From an uncultured Prevotellaceae bacterium (GTDB lineage: Bacteria; Bacteroidota; Bacteroidia; Bacteroidales; Bacteroidaceae), in assembly GCA_902770845.1 (NCBI GenBank), contig CACXUV010000023.1:1-54980 (forward strand): a stretch of DNA of 54,980 bases, in the 5' to 3' direction. The position numbers and the translations under genes are program-made. Each line of letters starts with the position of its first letter. The first letter of the stretch is position 1. The notes below the pieces were generated by a model that saw nothing but the letters and a program-made list of their open reading frames with translations, was not told the DNA's origin and did no database searches. Of this stretch, positions 1-7,430 are shown piece by piece.

Positions 1-66
1 ATAGAGTGCTACCGATGCGCGCCCATCCGCCGTCCGATAAATGATGATATTCTGCTGTTCTTCCAT
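1..66 (-). CDS. RhuM-family protein, N-terminal fragment (cut by window edge)
   Basis: Only the first 22 codons lie in the window; the gene runs leftward out of it. The start codon is the reverse-strand ATG at 64-66 and the peptide begins MEEQQNIIIYRTADGRASV. The 'IIIYRTADG' opening is characteristic of RhuM (virulence RhuM family) proteins, which commonly sit beside Fic, restriction or phage-like genes in Bacteroidetes accessory regions. The biochemical role of RhuM is not established. The identification rests on this short N-terminal signature alone. Its position beside a broken yifB copy fits an accessory island. Confidence 0.55.
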   Translation of the reverse strand, partial: MEEQQNIIIYRTADGRASVALY

Positions 67-354
67 ATCTCAATTCATATAATTATACTAAATACCTCTT
101 TCCGCCCAGTCGCCTCGGTCAAGATTCCGATACCCGATGGCTTCGGCGATGTGCATGGACTGCACTTTCTCTGAGCCGGCGAGGTCGGCAATGGTGCGGG
201 CCACCTTCAGGATGCGGCTGTAGGCACGGGCGGAGAGCTTCAATCGCTCCATGGCCATGCGGAGCATGTCGATGGAGGCAGCGTCGGGTTCGGCAAACTC
301 GTGGAGCATGCGTTCGGTTATCATGGCGTTGCAGTGGATGCGAGCCCCCTCCCG

Positions 355-374
355 ACCTCCCCCTTGGGGGAGGT
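355..374. repeat. GC-rich palindromic repeat inside the yifB fragment
   Basis: Nine bases (ACCTCCCCC) are followed by TT and their complement GGGGGAGGT, making a near-perfect palindrome within a coding frame. On the minus strand it contributes 'HLPQGGGREGAR'. The same element is at 7698-7717 in the intact gene. It looks like a small dispersed palindromic element that inserted in frame. Confidence 0.7.
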
Positions 375-508
375 GACTGAAGCGGTCTGTCTGAATCTGA
401 CGAGCTTTGATGACGCGCTTGCGGATGGCCGATGAAGGTTCGCCGGGCTGCATCTTCGACAGTTCGGCGCGCTCGAGCTCTGCTCGCTTGCAACTGAAAG
501 GACGCAAG

Positions 509-569
509 AAGGGCACGGCCTGTATCTCGCAGTGGATGTCGATGCGGTAGAAGATTATGTAACCCCGTT
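509..569. repeat. Left 61-bp direct repeat flanking the GH28-GH2-GH28 cassette
   Basis: This segment aligns without gaps to 5564-5624, with a handful of mismatches by eye. Both start AAGGGCACGGCCTGTATCTC and both run on to GATTATGTAACCC.GTT. The first part corresponds to yifB codons for 'IDxHCEIQAVPF'; the last part is absent from intact yifB, so both repeats come from an already altered copy. They bracket the three glycosidase genes in direct orientation. Confidence 0.75.
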
Positions 570-603
570 CCATACTCGGATTATGACGCACTTTCATTTC
601 AAA

Positions 604-2124
604 TTATTCCTTCGTTAAAAAAGACTTAGAGAATAAACATGACTGAGTCACATATAATGTAGCATTATTTGTAATCTGCTTCAGTTGCTTACCGTCAAAG
701 TCCATGTCAAGTAACATTACGCTTTGGCAGCCATCAAGCACAGCAGAAGGTGCCGCCGTGTGGATTTTTCCTCCTTTCATGACGAAACCGCTCACATCCT
801 GCAGCCGCAGGAAGTCTTTGCCATGTCCTTCGAAATTCTCAATAAGCACATTGGTTAGCGAACGCTCAGGCAAGGCTTTGACATCAATAAGGCGCTGACA
901 GCCGTCTACGGTGAAGTCCTTGATATAGATGTTCTTGAACTCGGGCGTCAGCTCGTTCACCTGACGGGCGGGGAAGCGGTTGGCCAGTTCGCCCACCCAT
1001 TTCTTTGAGCCGAGCATGTCGACGGTCAAGCCATTCCACTTGATGTTCCTTGCCATCACACGCTCCACCCACACGTCGTGGGCACCACCGCCGCGCGGGC
1101 GTCGTGTCTTGATGCGGATACCCTGTTCGGTTCCATCGAAAATGCAGTCGTGCATGTATATATTCCACATGGAGGCTGCCGTCTCAGAACCTAACACCAA
1201 GCCACCGCCACCACGCAGGGCCACACTGTGGCGGATGACGCAGCCCACAGACGGGCGGGCTGTCCGTACACCATCTTCACCGCGACCCGACTTGATGGTA
1301 TAGCAGTCGTCGCCACAGTCGAGCTGACAGTATTCGATCAGCGAATTAGTGGTTGACTCTATGTCTATGCCGTCGGTACGTCCGTGTCCGGCACTGTTGA
1401 CGGTGACGCCGCGTATGACAACGTTGTCGCAATACTGCGGCACGATGTTCCAAAACAGCCCCTGGTCGATGGTGATGCCCTCTATCAGCACGTTCTTGCA
1501 GTGTACGGGTGCCACCGTCATGGGCAGCAGCACGGGGTGTCCCTGCTGTCCGTCACACAGTCGCTCTGCAATAGGTTTCGTGACATCAACGCATTCCTCC
1601 ACTACCAAGTATTTCCGGTTTTCCTGATATATCTCGCAGTCGGTCGATGGTCCGACGATGTGTCCATGTCCCGTCAGTCCGATGTTCTCAGCCCCATTGG
1701 CATAAATCATGGCTCCGAGCGACATCACGTCGTATCCCTCGTTGCGTGTGGGCACGGCAGGCTGATAGTCTTTGATGTAGCCGCTGAAGGTAAGCATGGC
1801 TCCGTCGCTCAAGTGCAGGCATACGCCCGACTTCAGCTCTATGCGTCCGCTGGTCCACTGACCATCGGGGACGATGACCGTGCCGCCACCCTGTCGGCTC
1901 ATGCGGTCGATGGCCGTCTGTATCTGGCGAGTGGAAAGTCCCCGTTTGTTCATTTTCACCGTCCGCGTCCTGTCGGCGAACACCGGCCGGCTGATGCCGC
2001 TCACGTCGAACGGTGCCGTGACAGGTTCCATCTCTGCCGGCATGTACTCCGGACCGGCCTTCATCAGCTGCGCCTCGGCATGTAGCGGGAGCAACAGTAA
2101 CAGGGTTAATAACAGATTCTTCAT
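604..2124 (-). CDS. Secreted glycoside hydrolase family 28-like protein (polygalacturonase fold), probable catalytic His lost
   Basis: A 506-residue protein with a clear signal peptide (MKNLLLTLLLLLPLHAEAQ) and the right-handed beta-helix repeats of GH28 pectinases. Motifs seen: 'TDGID' (250-254), 'GDD' (271-273) and 'RIK' (337-339), which carry the catalytic aspartates and the substrate-binding Arg-Lys of GH28. Where GH28 enzymes normally have G-H-G, this protein reads 'RGGGGLVLGSE' (about 304-314), so the conserved His is Gly. It is the last gene of a minus-strand run with a GH2 and a second GH28, separated by short gaps, which suggests joint action on pectin side chains or rhamnogalacturonan. 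Family is confident. Activity is uncertain because of the His loss, and the exact substrate cannot be read from sequence. Confidence 0.85.
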   Translation of the reverse strand: MKNLLLTLLLLLPLHAEAQLMKAGPEYMPAEMEPVTAPFDVSGISRPVFADRTRTVKMNKRGLSTRQIQTAIDRMSRQGGGTVIVPDGQWTSGRIELKSGVCLHLSDGAMLTFSGYIKDYQPAVPTRNEGYDVMSLGAMIYANGAENIGLTGHGHIVGPSTDCEIYQENRKYLVVEECVDVTKPIAERLCDGQQGHPVLLPMTVAPVHCKNVLIEGITIDQGLFWNIVPQYCDNVVIRGVTVNSAGHGRTDGIDIESTTNSLIEYCQLDCGDDCYTIKSGRGEDGVRTARPSVGCVIRHSVALRGGGGLVLGSETAASMWNIYMHDCIFDGTEQGIRIKTRRPRGGGAHDVWVERVMARNIKWNGLTVDMLGSKKWVGELANRFPARQVNELTPEFKNIYIKDFTVDGCQRLIDVKALPERSLTNVLIENFEGHGKDFLRLQDVSGFVMKGGKIHTAAPSAVLDGCQSVMLLDMDFDGKQLKQITNNATLYVTQSCLFSKSFLTKE

Positions 2125-2137
2125 TGCTTATAAGTAG

Positions 2138-4156
2138 TTAGTTCTTCAGTGTCCATGTGCAGGCATCGCTGAGCTTGCCCGAGCGTACCTCTATCCTGTT
2201 CTCGCCCTCGCTGAGGGTGACGTCGTGCCATAGCAGCCGCCCAATGTCGTCGGCTCGGGCCTGGCCTATCTTCCGACCGTTCACGTAGAGCGTGGCCTGC
2301 TGCTGGTTGGTGTATGCTTTCACGTCGGTCACGGCGTGGCTGCGTATGGCGAAGCGTCGGCCCGTGATATAGACCATGGGCTCTGGGTTCCACTGTGCCT
2401 TGTAGAAGTAGTAGATGTCTTTGCACGTCTGGCGGTCATAGGTCACCACTCCCTTGTCGTTCATGCCGTCGCGGTCGCCCTCGTGACGTATGCTTGTCTG
2501 CATGTCGCTGAACTGCCAGATGCACTTGCACCATAGCCACTGCTCGTCCTTGATGGCCCGCCAATAGCCCTCATGGGTCAGCAGTTGGTAGTTCTCAGCA
2601 TGGTCGCGGATGCGGTCGTAGCGCGGATCGGTGTGTATCTTGATGCTCCCTGCGTCGCCATACTCAGAGATACCTAAGGGCTGACCGCCTCTGGTGGCTT
2701 TGGCCTCTGCATAAAACTGACGCACCGTCTGTTCATTACCAGGTTTGCGAAAGTATTTGTTCCAGGCCATGAGGTCGCTGCATCCAAGATAGTTAGTATG
2801 CTGCACGCAGGTGGCAAAGGTGGTGAGACGTGAGGGGTCGGCCGGTTTTACTATCTGATGTAACTCTTTGATGAAGCCAACGGGATTGTCCCATTCACGG
2901 AAACGGCCTTCATCAACAAGCAGTTCGTTGAAAAGGCCCCAGAAGCATACTGAGGGGTGGTTGTAGTTCTGGTACACCATTTCGAGCGCCACCTGCCGGG
3001 CATTGTCTTCCACGTTCTTCACATATCCTGTAAAGTCGTAGCCGCCCGGTCCGACGAGCGGTATCTCGCTCCAGAGTACCATGCCGCGGCGGTCGGCCAG
3101 CTCGTAGAAATATCGGCTCTGCGGATAGTGCGAAAGACGTATCATGGTAGCTCCCGTCTCGCTGATGAGTTGCATGTCGCGCTCATGGTCTTCAGCGGAA
3201 AGGGCGCTACCTTTTCCATCTACATCCTCATGACGGTTAAAGCCCAGCAGCGGGTAATGCTCTCCGTTGAGAAAGAATCCTTGTTCGGGGTCAACCGAGA
3301 AATACCGTAGGCCAGTCTGCTCCTCCACCGTGTCGATTACCCGTCCGCCGTCTAACAGTTCCACCTTTATATTATATAGGTAGGGATTCTTTCGGGCGTG
3401 CCAAAGCGTAGGATTCCTTAACGAGATGCTTTGCTGCATCACGCCACCACTGACAGCATCTGTCCGCTGCGCCACCACCTTTCCACAGGCATCGGTCATG
3501 GTCAGCCGCAGCTGCTTGGTCTCAGTTGCCGTGGTCAACGACAATACAGTCTCTATGCGGAGTTCTGCCTCCTGCCGCGATACTTTCTCCTGGTGCACAT
3601 ACACGCCACTCGAGGCATAGTCAGTGGGTGAGATACAGTCGTGGGCAGTGATGAGTAGGTGAACGGGCCGGTGTATTCCACCATAGACATTGAAGTCGCC
3701 CGAGATGGGCAGCACATCAGTACGGAAACTGTTGCCTGCCCATACCTCTATCTGGTTGTCACCCTCATGCAGAAGGTCGGTCACCTCCATGCAGAAGGCT
3801 GTATAGCCACCCTTGTGTTGACCAGCAGTCTTCCGGTTTACAAAGACATCGGCCACTGAGTTCACGCCCTCAAAACGGAGAAACACACGATGTTCACGAC
3901 GCATTTCGTTGCTGACGTTGAGCGAACGAGTATAAACCATCGTCTCACGATTGTAGAAAGTGCCCTTCACGTAGTTGGCATTCCACGTGTGTGGCAGCGT
4001 CACTAAAGTGCCTTGCTTGCCGGGTGAAGGGTCGCTGATGGGTCGTATGGTCCATCCGTCGTTGAGCTGCACGTCGGTCCTGCTCTGAGCACTGTCGGCC
4101 ATCACCGCCATAAGCATTAAGGCGAGGCAAATGATTTTTTTTAGAAACACGTTCAT
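2138..4156 (-). CDS. Secreted glycoside hydrolase family 2 enzyme (beta-galactosidase-like)
   Basis: A 672-residue protein with an N-terminal signal peptide (hydrophobic to about residue 23). The order of domains is the GH2 one: jelly-roll sugar-binding domain (about 28-170), immunoglobulin-like domain (about 175-285), then a TIM barrel. The catalytic acid/base is in 'FWGLFNE' (E411) and the likely nucleophile in 'ISEYG' (E498). A further C-terminal region (about 590-672) ends in a beta-sandwich-like segment. It lies 13 bp from the downstream GH28 and 3 bp from the upstream one, so the three genes are probably co-transcribed. GH2 members release beta-galactose, beta-glucuronate or beta-mannose. 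Pairing with GH28 suggests pectic galactan or rhamnogalacturonan side chains, but that is inference. Confidence 0.9.
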   Translation of the reverse strand: MNVFLKKIICLALMLMAVMADSAQSRTDVQLNDGWTIRPISDPSPGKQGTLVTLPHTWNANYVKGTFYNRETMVYTRSLNVSNEMRREHRVFLRFEGVNSVADVFVNRKTAGQHKGGYTAFCMEVTDLLHEGDNQIEVWAGNSFRTDVLPISGDFNVYGGIHRPVHLLITAHDCISPTDYASSGVYVHQEKVSRQEAELRIETVLSLTTATETKQLRLTMTDACGKVVAQRTDAVSGGVMQQSISLRNPTLWHARKNPYLYNIKVELLDGGRVIDTVEEQTGLRYFSVDPEQGFFLNGEHYPLLGFNRHEDVDGKGSALSAEDHERDMQLISETGATMIRLSHYPQSRYFYELADRRGMVLWSEIPLVGPGGYDFTGYVKNVEDNARQVALEMVYQNYNHPSVCFWGLFNELLVDEGRFREWDNPVGFIKELHQIVKPADPSRLTTFATCVQHTNYLGCSDLMAWNKYFRKPGNEQTVRQFYAEAKATRGGQPLGISEYGDAGSIKIHTDPRYDRIRDHAENYQLLTHEGYWRAIKDEQWLWCKCIWQFSDMQTSIRHEGDRDGMNDKGVVTYDRQTCKDIYYFYKAQWNPEPMVYITGRRFAIRSHAVTDVKAYTNQQQATLYVNGRKIGQARADDIGRLLWHDVTLSEGENRIEVRSGKLSDACTWTLKN

Positions 4157-4159
4157 AGG

Positions 4160-5515
4160 CTATTCTATCATTTCGCCGTTTATCTTGACATTCTTCAACG
4201 TCAGCCCCTCCACGGGCCGCTTGCTGAAAGGTTTCTCCTTGCCATAGTCACTGCAGTCGATGTCTTCGAAGTCGAAGTTTCTCAGTGCGTATTTATCCGA
4301 CCCGGTGACGTTGAAGAACACGTTGCACGTCATTCGTATGTTGCGGAAGGTCATGTTGCTGCATTCTGAGAGTGGCATGTCCTGACGCTCCTGTTTCTCG
4401 TAGAACTGAGTCCAGGGACGCACGAGCAGGAAGTTGCGACACTTGCCGGTGAAGTTCTCTATTCGCACATGCTGATAGCGTTGCGGCGTGTCGGGACGCA
4501 TCTTCAGCCACAGCACATTATTGGTGTTGTCGGCCCTACAATTGCGCATGATGACATTCCAGTCGGTCACGCTCTCCGAGCCGAGCGTCATGCAGCCGTG
4601 GGTGGTGCCGTAGTGACAGTTCTCTACCAAGATGTTGTAGCAGGGGCCGTTTTCCGGTGCTTGGTCGGCAAAGGTGCCCTTGCCGCCCTTGAGCACTACG
4701 GCATCGTCGTTGACGTTCATATAGCAGCCTCGCACCAGCACGTCGTGGCACACGTCGATGTCGATGGCATCGGTCGATGGTCCCTTGATATCCACTGTGG
4801 AGGAATAGATATAGAGGTCGAGATAGCGCACGTGGTGGCAACGATAGATGTGGTTGGTCCAGTAGGGCGAGTTGATGAGCCGCACGTCTTGTATGGTGAC
4901 GTTTTCTGAGTTGGTGATGTAGGTCAGGCGCGGGCGTTGTGCATCCTTGTTAGTACACTGCCGGTTCCACTGGCGCCGAATCCAAAACTCTTCCCAGTAG
5001 GAGGTGCCATTACCGTCGATGGTGCCCTTGCCACAGATAGTGAATCCGTTGATGCTGTCGGCATTCACCAGGGCGGTGAAGTACTTGCAGGTCTGCCCCT
5101 CGATGCGCGTCTCGCGTATCTCGAAGTCACGTATGCGGTCGGAGCCCTTCAGTACCCCACCCTCTTCTACCATCAGATGGGTGCCTTGGCGGAAGAACAG
5201 ACTGCCGCTGTAGAATGTGCCCTTAGGCACTACCACCACTCCGCCGCCCTGCTTGGCGGCACGGTCTATCACGGCCTGAATGGCGCGTGTCTGCACCTCG
5301 TTAGTGCCCTGGCGCACGCCGTAGTCGGTCAGAAGGTAGCGTTTGCCCAGCGTGGCGACATCCACCTTTGCCGTATCGCTGAACCACTCAGCTATGGGTT
5401 CACCATTGGGCCAGTAATCTTTAACTACAGTTTTCTTCTTCGCGTCTGCATTGTTTGTCAATACAACCATGACCAAAAGTAGGCATGGCTTCAGTAGTTT
5501 GTTTATCGTTATCAT
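4160..5515 (-). CDS. Secreted glycoside hydrolase family 28 enzyme (polygalacturonase-like)
   Basis: The start at 5515 (MITINKLLKPCLLLVMVVL) gives 451 residues with a normal signal peptide. An in-frame ATG 36 bp upstream (5551) would add a charged stretch before it and is less likely. Beta-helix repeats and GH28 motifs are present. Counting from the upstream ATG these are 'TDAID' (260-264), 'NDD' (281-283) and 'TTHGC' with the catalytic His (H318). The R-I-K site reads 'LWLK', which I recall from a Bacteroidetes GH28 subfamily. Unlike the sister GH28 at 604-2124, the catalytic set is otherwise complete. It is the first gene of the three-gene cassette. Its upstream region contains the right-hand 61-bp repeat (5564-5624), so any promoter lies in or beside that repeat. 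Likely action is hydrolysis of galacturonan or rhamnogalacturonan in the periplasm or at the surface. Confidence 0.88.
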   Translation of the reverse strand: MITINKLLKPCLLLVMVVLTNNADAKKKTVVKDYWPNGEPIAEWFSDTAKVDVATLGKRYLLTDYGVRQGTNEVQTRAIQAVIDRAAKQGGGVVVVPKGTFYSGSLFFRQGTHLMVEEGGVLKGSDRIRDFEIRETRIEGQTCKYFTALVNADSINGFTICGKGTIDGNGTSYWEEFWIRRQWNRQCTNKDAQRPRLTYITNSENVTIQDVRLINSPYWTNHIYRCHHVRYLDLYIYSSTVDIKGPSTDAIDIDVCHDVLVRGCYMNVNDDAVVLKGGKGTFADQAPENGPCYNILVENCHYGTTHGCMTLGSESVTDWNVIMRNCRADNTNNVLWLKMRPDTPQRYQHVRIENFTGKCRNFLLVRPWTQFYEKQERQDMPLSECSNMTFRNIRMTCNVFFNVTGSDKYALRNFDFEDIDCSDYGKEKPFSKRPVEGLTLKNVKINGEMIE

Positions 5516-5563
5516 AGTTCTGACATGCTTAAAATGCAGCTTTAATTTCACAAAAGGTGGGCG

Positions 5564-5624
5564 AAGGGCACGGCCTGTATCTCGCAGTGTATGTCGATAC
5601 AGTCGGCGATTATGTAACCCTGTT
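5564..5624. repeat. Right 61-bp direct repeat (yifB-derived remnant)
   Basis: Partner of 509-569 in the same orientation. It keeps yifB-like bases (GCGAAGGGCACGGCCTG) but has no extended yifB frame around it. It sits about 50 bp upstream of the first gene of the glycosidase cassette. Confidence 0.75.
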
Positions 5625-5699
5625 TACAAGAATTATTCGTTTCTTTGAGAAACTGAATTATTGATATTGCAGCGATTAAGTATATTGTTATCGTAGCCA

Positions 5700-6560
5700 T
5701 TACTCACTTTCTTTTTCTTTATAGTTGTCTTTATTTAATAACAGACCCTTTTTCGCATTGAGGGGCGATACTACAGGTTTGCCTGTCTTGGCTTCAAGTT
5801 CCATGCGGGCGTTGCGGGCAATCTCACCACCTTGACGAGCTACGTCCATATGGTCTCCAAACGATTCAGGATTTTGACTTTCGGAGATTTCCTTGGTAGA
5901 AAGCTCTGCCAGCATATTCATCACCAGTTCGCGATTGGTCATGTTGTCGCGCAGGTTCTCTTTCTTCAGCCCCTTAAACTTCTTGTACTCACGTGCAGTC
6001 ATACCAGCCCAAGTATGATAGATGATGTCGGTCAGCGTTGCAAACTGTACGCCTTCTTCCAATCCACGCCGTTTCCACTCGTCAGTCAGGTCTTTGCGTA
6101 TCTCTATAGACTTCAGACGCTGGTTAATCCAGTTATCCGAATAGCCCAAACGCTTGTAGTCTGCCAGTGCCTGCTGAATACCCAACTCAGGGTCTTGCAT
6201 CTGGTCAAGTCGCAGTGCAGCCACCTGCGCCATCCATTGCTTGAACGGCTCTGCTTTGGGTGACGGGATGGACTGAATGAGTCGGAAAAGCTGTTCAGTA
6301 TCAGCCACATCCGTCTTGCGCATCTTGCCGTCAGCCGCCTGCAATTTCAACTGGTGACAATTTGTCACCGTTTCATTTCCTTCTTCTTTAAGCCTCTGTT
6401 TCAATTTGTTCCAATATTTACGAGCCGTCAATGCATCTTTGCTTTCAGTAAGCACACCACAAACATCGACTATCGAGAAGTACCACTTTTCTTCCACGTC
6501 ATCATACACGGCGCGGACCTTTTTCTCTTCAAAAAGCTTTATCTGATTGAACTTAGACAT
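5700..6560 (-). CDS. DinD-like protein with BRO-N type N-terminal domain
   Basis: A 286-residue protein. The N-terminal part ('IKLFEEKKVRAVYDDVEEKWYFSIVDV') has the BRO-N/antirepressor pattern. The C-terminal half resembles DNA-damage-inducible protein D: 'GVQFATLTDIIYHTWAGMTAREYKKFKGL' then 'NMTNRELVMNMLAELSTKEISES' and 'MDVARQGGEIARNA' match the order of blocks in E. coli DinD. DinD is a cytoplasmic protein linked to RecA/SOS; BRO-N proteins are common in phages and islands. A strong GGAGG lies about 14 bases before the ATG, which is unusual for Bacteroidetes and fits foreign origin. It stands between the glycosidase cassette and an AT-rich gene. Family placement is good; whether it acts as a regulator or a DNA-binding effector is unknown. 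Confidence 0.75.
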   Translation of the reverse strand: MSKFNQIKLFEEKKVRAVYDDVEEKWYFSIVDVCGVLTESKDALTARKYWNKLKQRLKEEGNETVTNCHQLKLQAADGKMRKTDVADTEQLFRLIQSIPSPKAEPFKQWMAQVAALRLDQMQDPELGIQQALADYKRLGYSDNWINQRLKSIEIRKDLTDEWKRRGLEEGVQFATLTDIIYHTWAGMTAREYKKFKGLKKENLRDNMTNRELVMNMLAELSTKEISESQNPESFGDHMDVARQGGEIARNARMELEAKTGKPVVSPLNAKKGLLLNKDNYKEKESE

Positions 6561-6647
6561 GTTTTTGTTTTTTACCCTCCAACTAATATGTATGTATTGT
6601 GAATTTGATTTTTTGTAGAATAAGTGCTACACATCATGATAATCTTG

Positions 6648-7400
6648 CTATTCTATTACATAACATCGAATTTGGTAGTCATCCGTAACCTCAATGTTGT
6701 TTTCATATAATTCATTCCCATTATAGTAAGCATATTGCAAACTATTAGCTTCCATCTTCTTTTCTCCATTTTGACTAGTAGAGAAATAAAAACGATTGTT
6801 TGAGCTAAGCAATTCTCTTCTTTTATGCATCTTACCTTGATTTCCCATTGGTGTATGTATCGGATTTAAAACTATATCTGTTTTCTCCAATAGTTTTTCA
6901 AAACGCACCTGTAAATCTTCCCGCTGGGGAATGCGAAAAATTGGTTGATTATCTTTTCCTTGCAAATTCTTAATAATATTCAACTCTCCACATTGAAGTA
7001 TCAGGATTCGTTTTTCTTTAATTACGAAATGACGTTTATTTTCAAGTTCTTGGATGAAACGTTCACATAACATTTCATTGTTATCTAATTCACCATGCGT
7101 AGAGAATAATTGATTGGTGAAAAGATTTCTTGGCTTTCCTTGTTCAACCATGAATAATCCATGCTTAAACTTTACAAAATCACTTTCTTCAATTTCTCTT
7201 ACTTCAAACAAAACAGTCACATCCTTGTTCGCAATTTCTTGCTCAAGAGAGTAAACTTCATCTTCTTTGATAAGAGAATGGCCACAAAACAAAATAATGT
7301 CTGAAGAGGAATGATTAATAATATCAACAAAAATTGAATGCCGTTTTTGCCATTTTAAACTTGAGCGGAGTGACACTAATTCTATTTTCAACATATTCAA
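6648..7400 (-). CDS. AT-rich gene of unknown function
   Basis: I do not recognise this 250-residue protein. It has alternating hydrophobic strands and charged helices ('SSDIILFCGHSL', 'KDVTVLFEVRE', 'KRILILQCGELNII', 'KTDIVLNPIHTPMG'), a soluble alpha/beta look, no signal peptide and no membrane segment. The strand-ending 'QCGE' and the later 'LNPIHTP' faintly recall the nitrilase superfamily, but the usual Glu and Lys of the E-K-C triad are not evident, so I do not assign it. Base composition is clearly more AT-rich than the neighbours, and synonymous sites favour A/T, which supports recent acquisition. It lies just downstream of the intact yifB and upstream of the DinD-like gene, all on the same strand. 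A second ATG two codons in (7394) is an equally good start. Confidence 0.6.
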   Translation of the reverse strand: MNMLKIELVSLRSSLKWQKRHSIFVDIINHSSSDIILFCGHSLIKEDEVYSLEQEIANKDVTVLFEVREIEESDFVKFKHGLFMVEQGKPRNLFTNQLFSTHGELDNNEMLCERFIQELENKRHFVIKEKRILILQCGELNIIKNLQGKDNQPIFRIPQREDLQVRFEKLLEKTDIVLNPIHTPMGNQGKMHKRRELLSSNNRFYFSTSQNGEKKMEANSLQYAYYNGNELYENNIEVTDDYQIRCYVIE

Positions 7401-7430
7401 ACAAATAATTATGTTTATAAAGATTCTCGT

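Larger units (their letters stand above)
88..597 (-). pseudogene. Truncated duplicate of the yifB/comM 3' end
   Basis: The reading frame matches about the last 140 residues of the complete YifB/ComM encoded at 7431-9002, from the 'RIDIHCEIQAVPF' motif to the shared terminus 'GDWAERGI'. It lacks the Lon-like and AAA+ ATPase parts, so it cannot be a working ATPase. Compared with the intact gene it has about 13 extra residues ('LRPFSCKRAELER') after AVPF and an unrelated start (MKVRHNPSMER). The in-frame hairpin insertion 'HLPQGGGREGAR' occurs in both copies, so duplication came after that insertion. The copies differ at scattered bases, so this is not a very recent duplication. Inference: it is a scar of an insertion or duplication at the yifB 3' end. 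A short open frame remains, but expression is unlikely to matter. Confidence 0.85.

Noticed and set aside
88..597. A functional small comM-related gene
   Set aside because: It lacks all ATPase motifs, has a foreign start and an internal duplication, and is better explained as a remnant.
6648..7400. Nitrilase-superfamily amidase
   Set aside because: Only a Cys-Gly-Glu after a strand resembles the family. The other two catalytic residues could not be placed.
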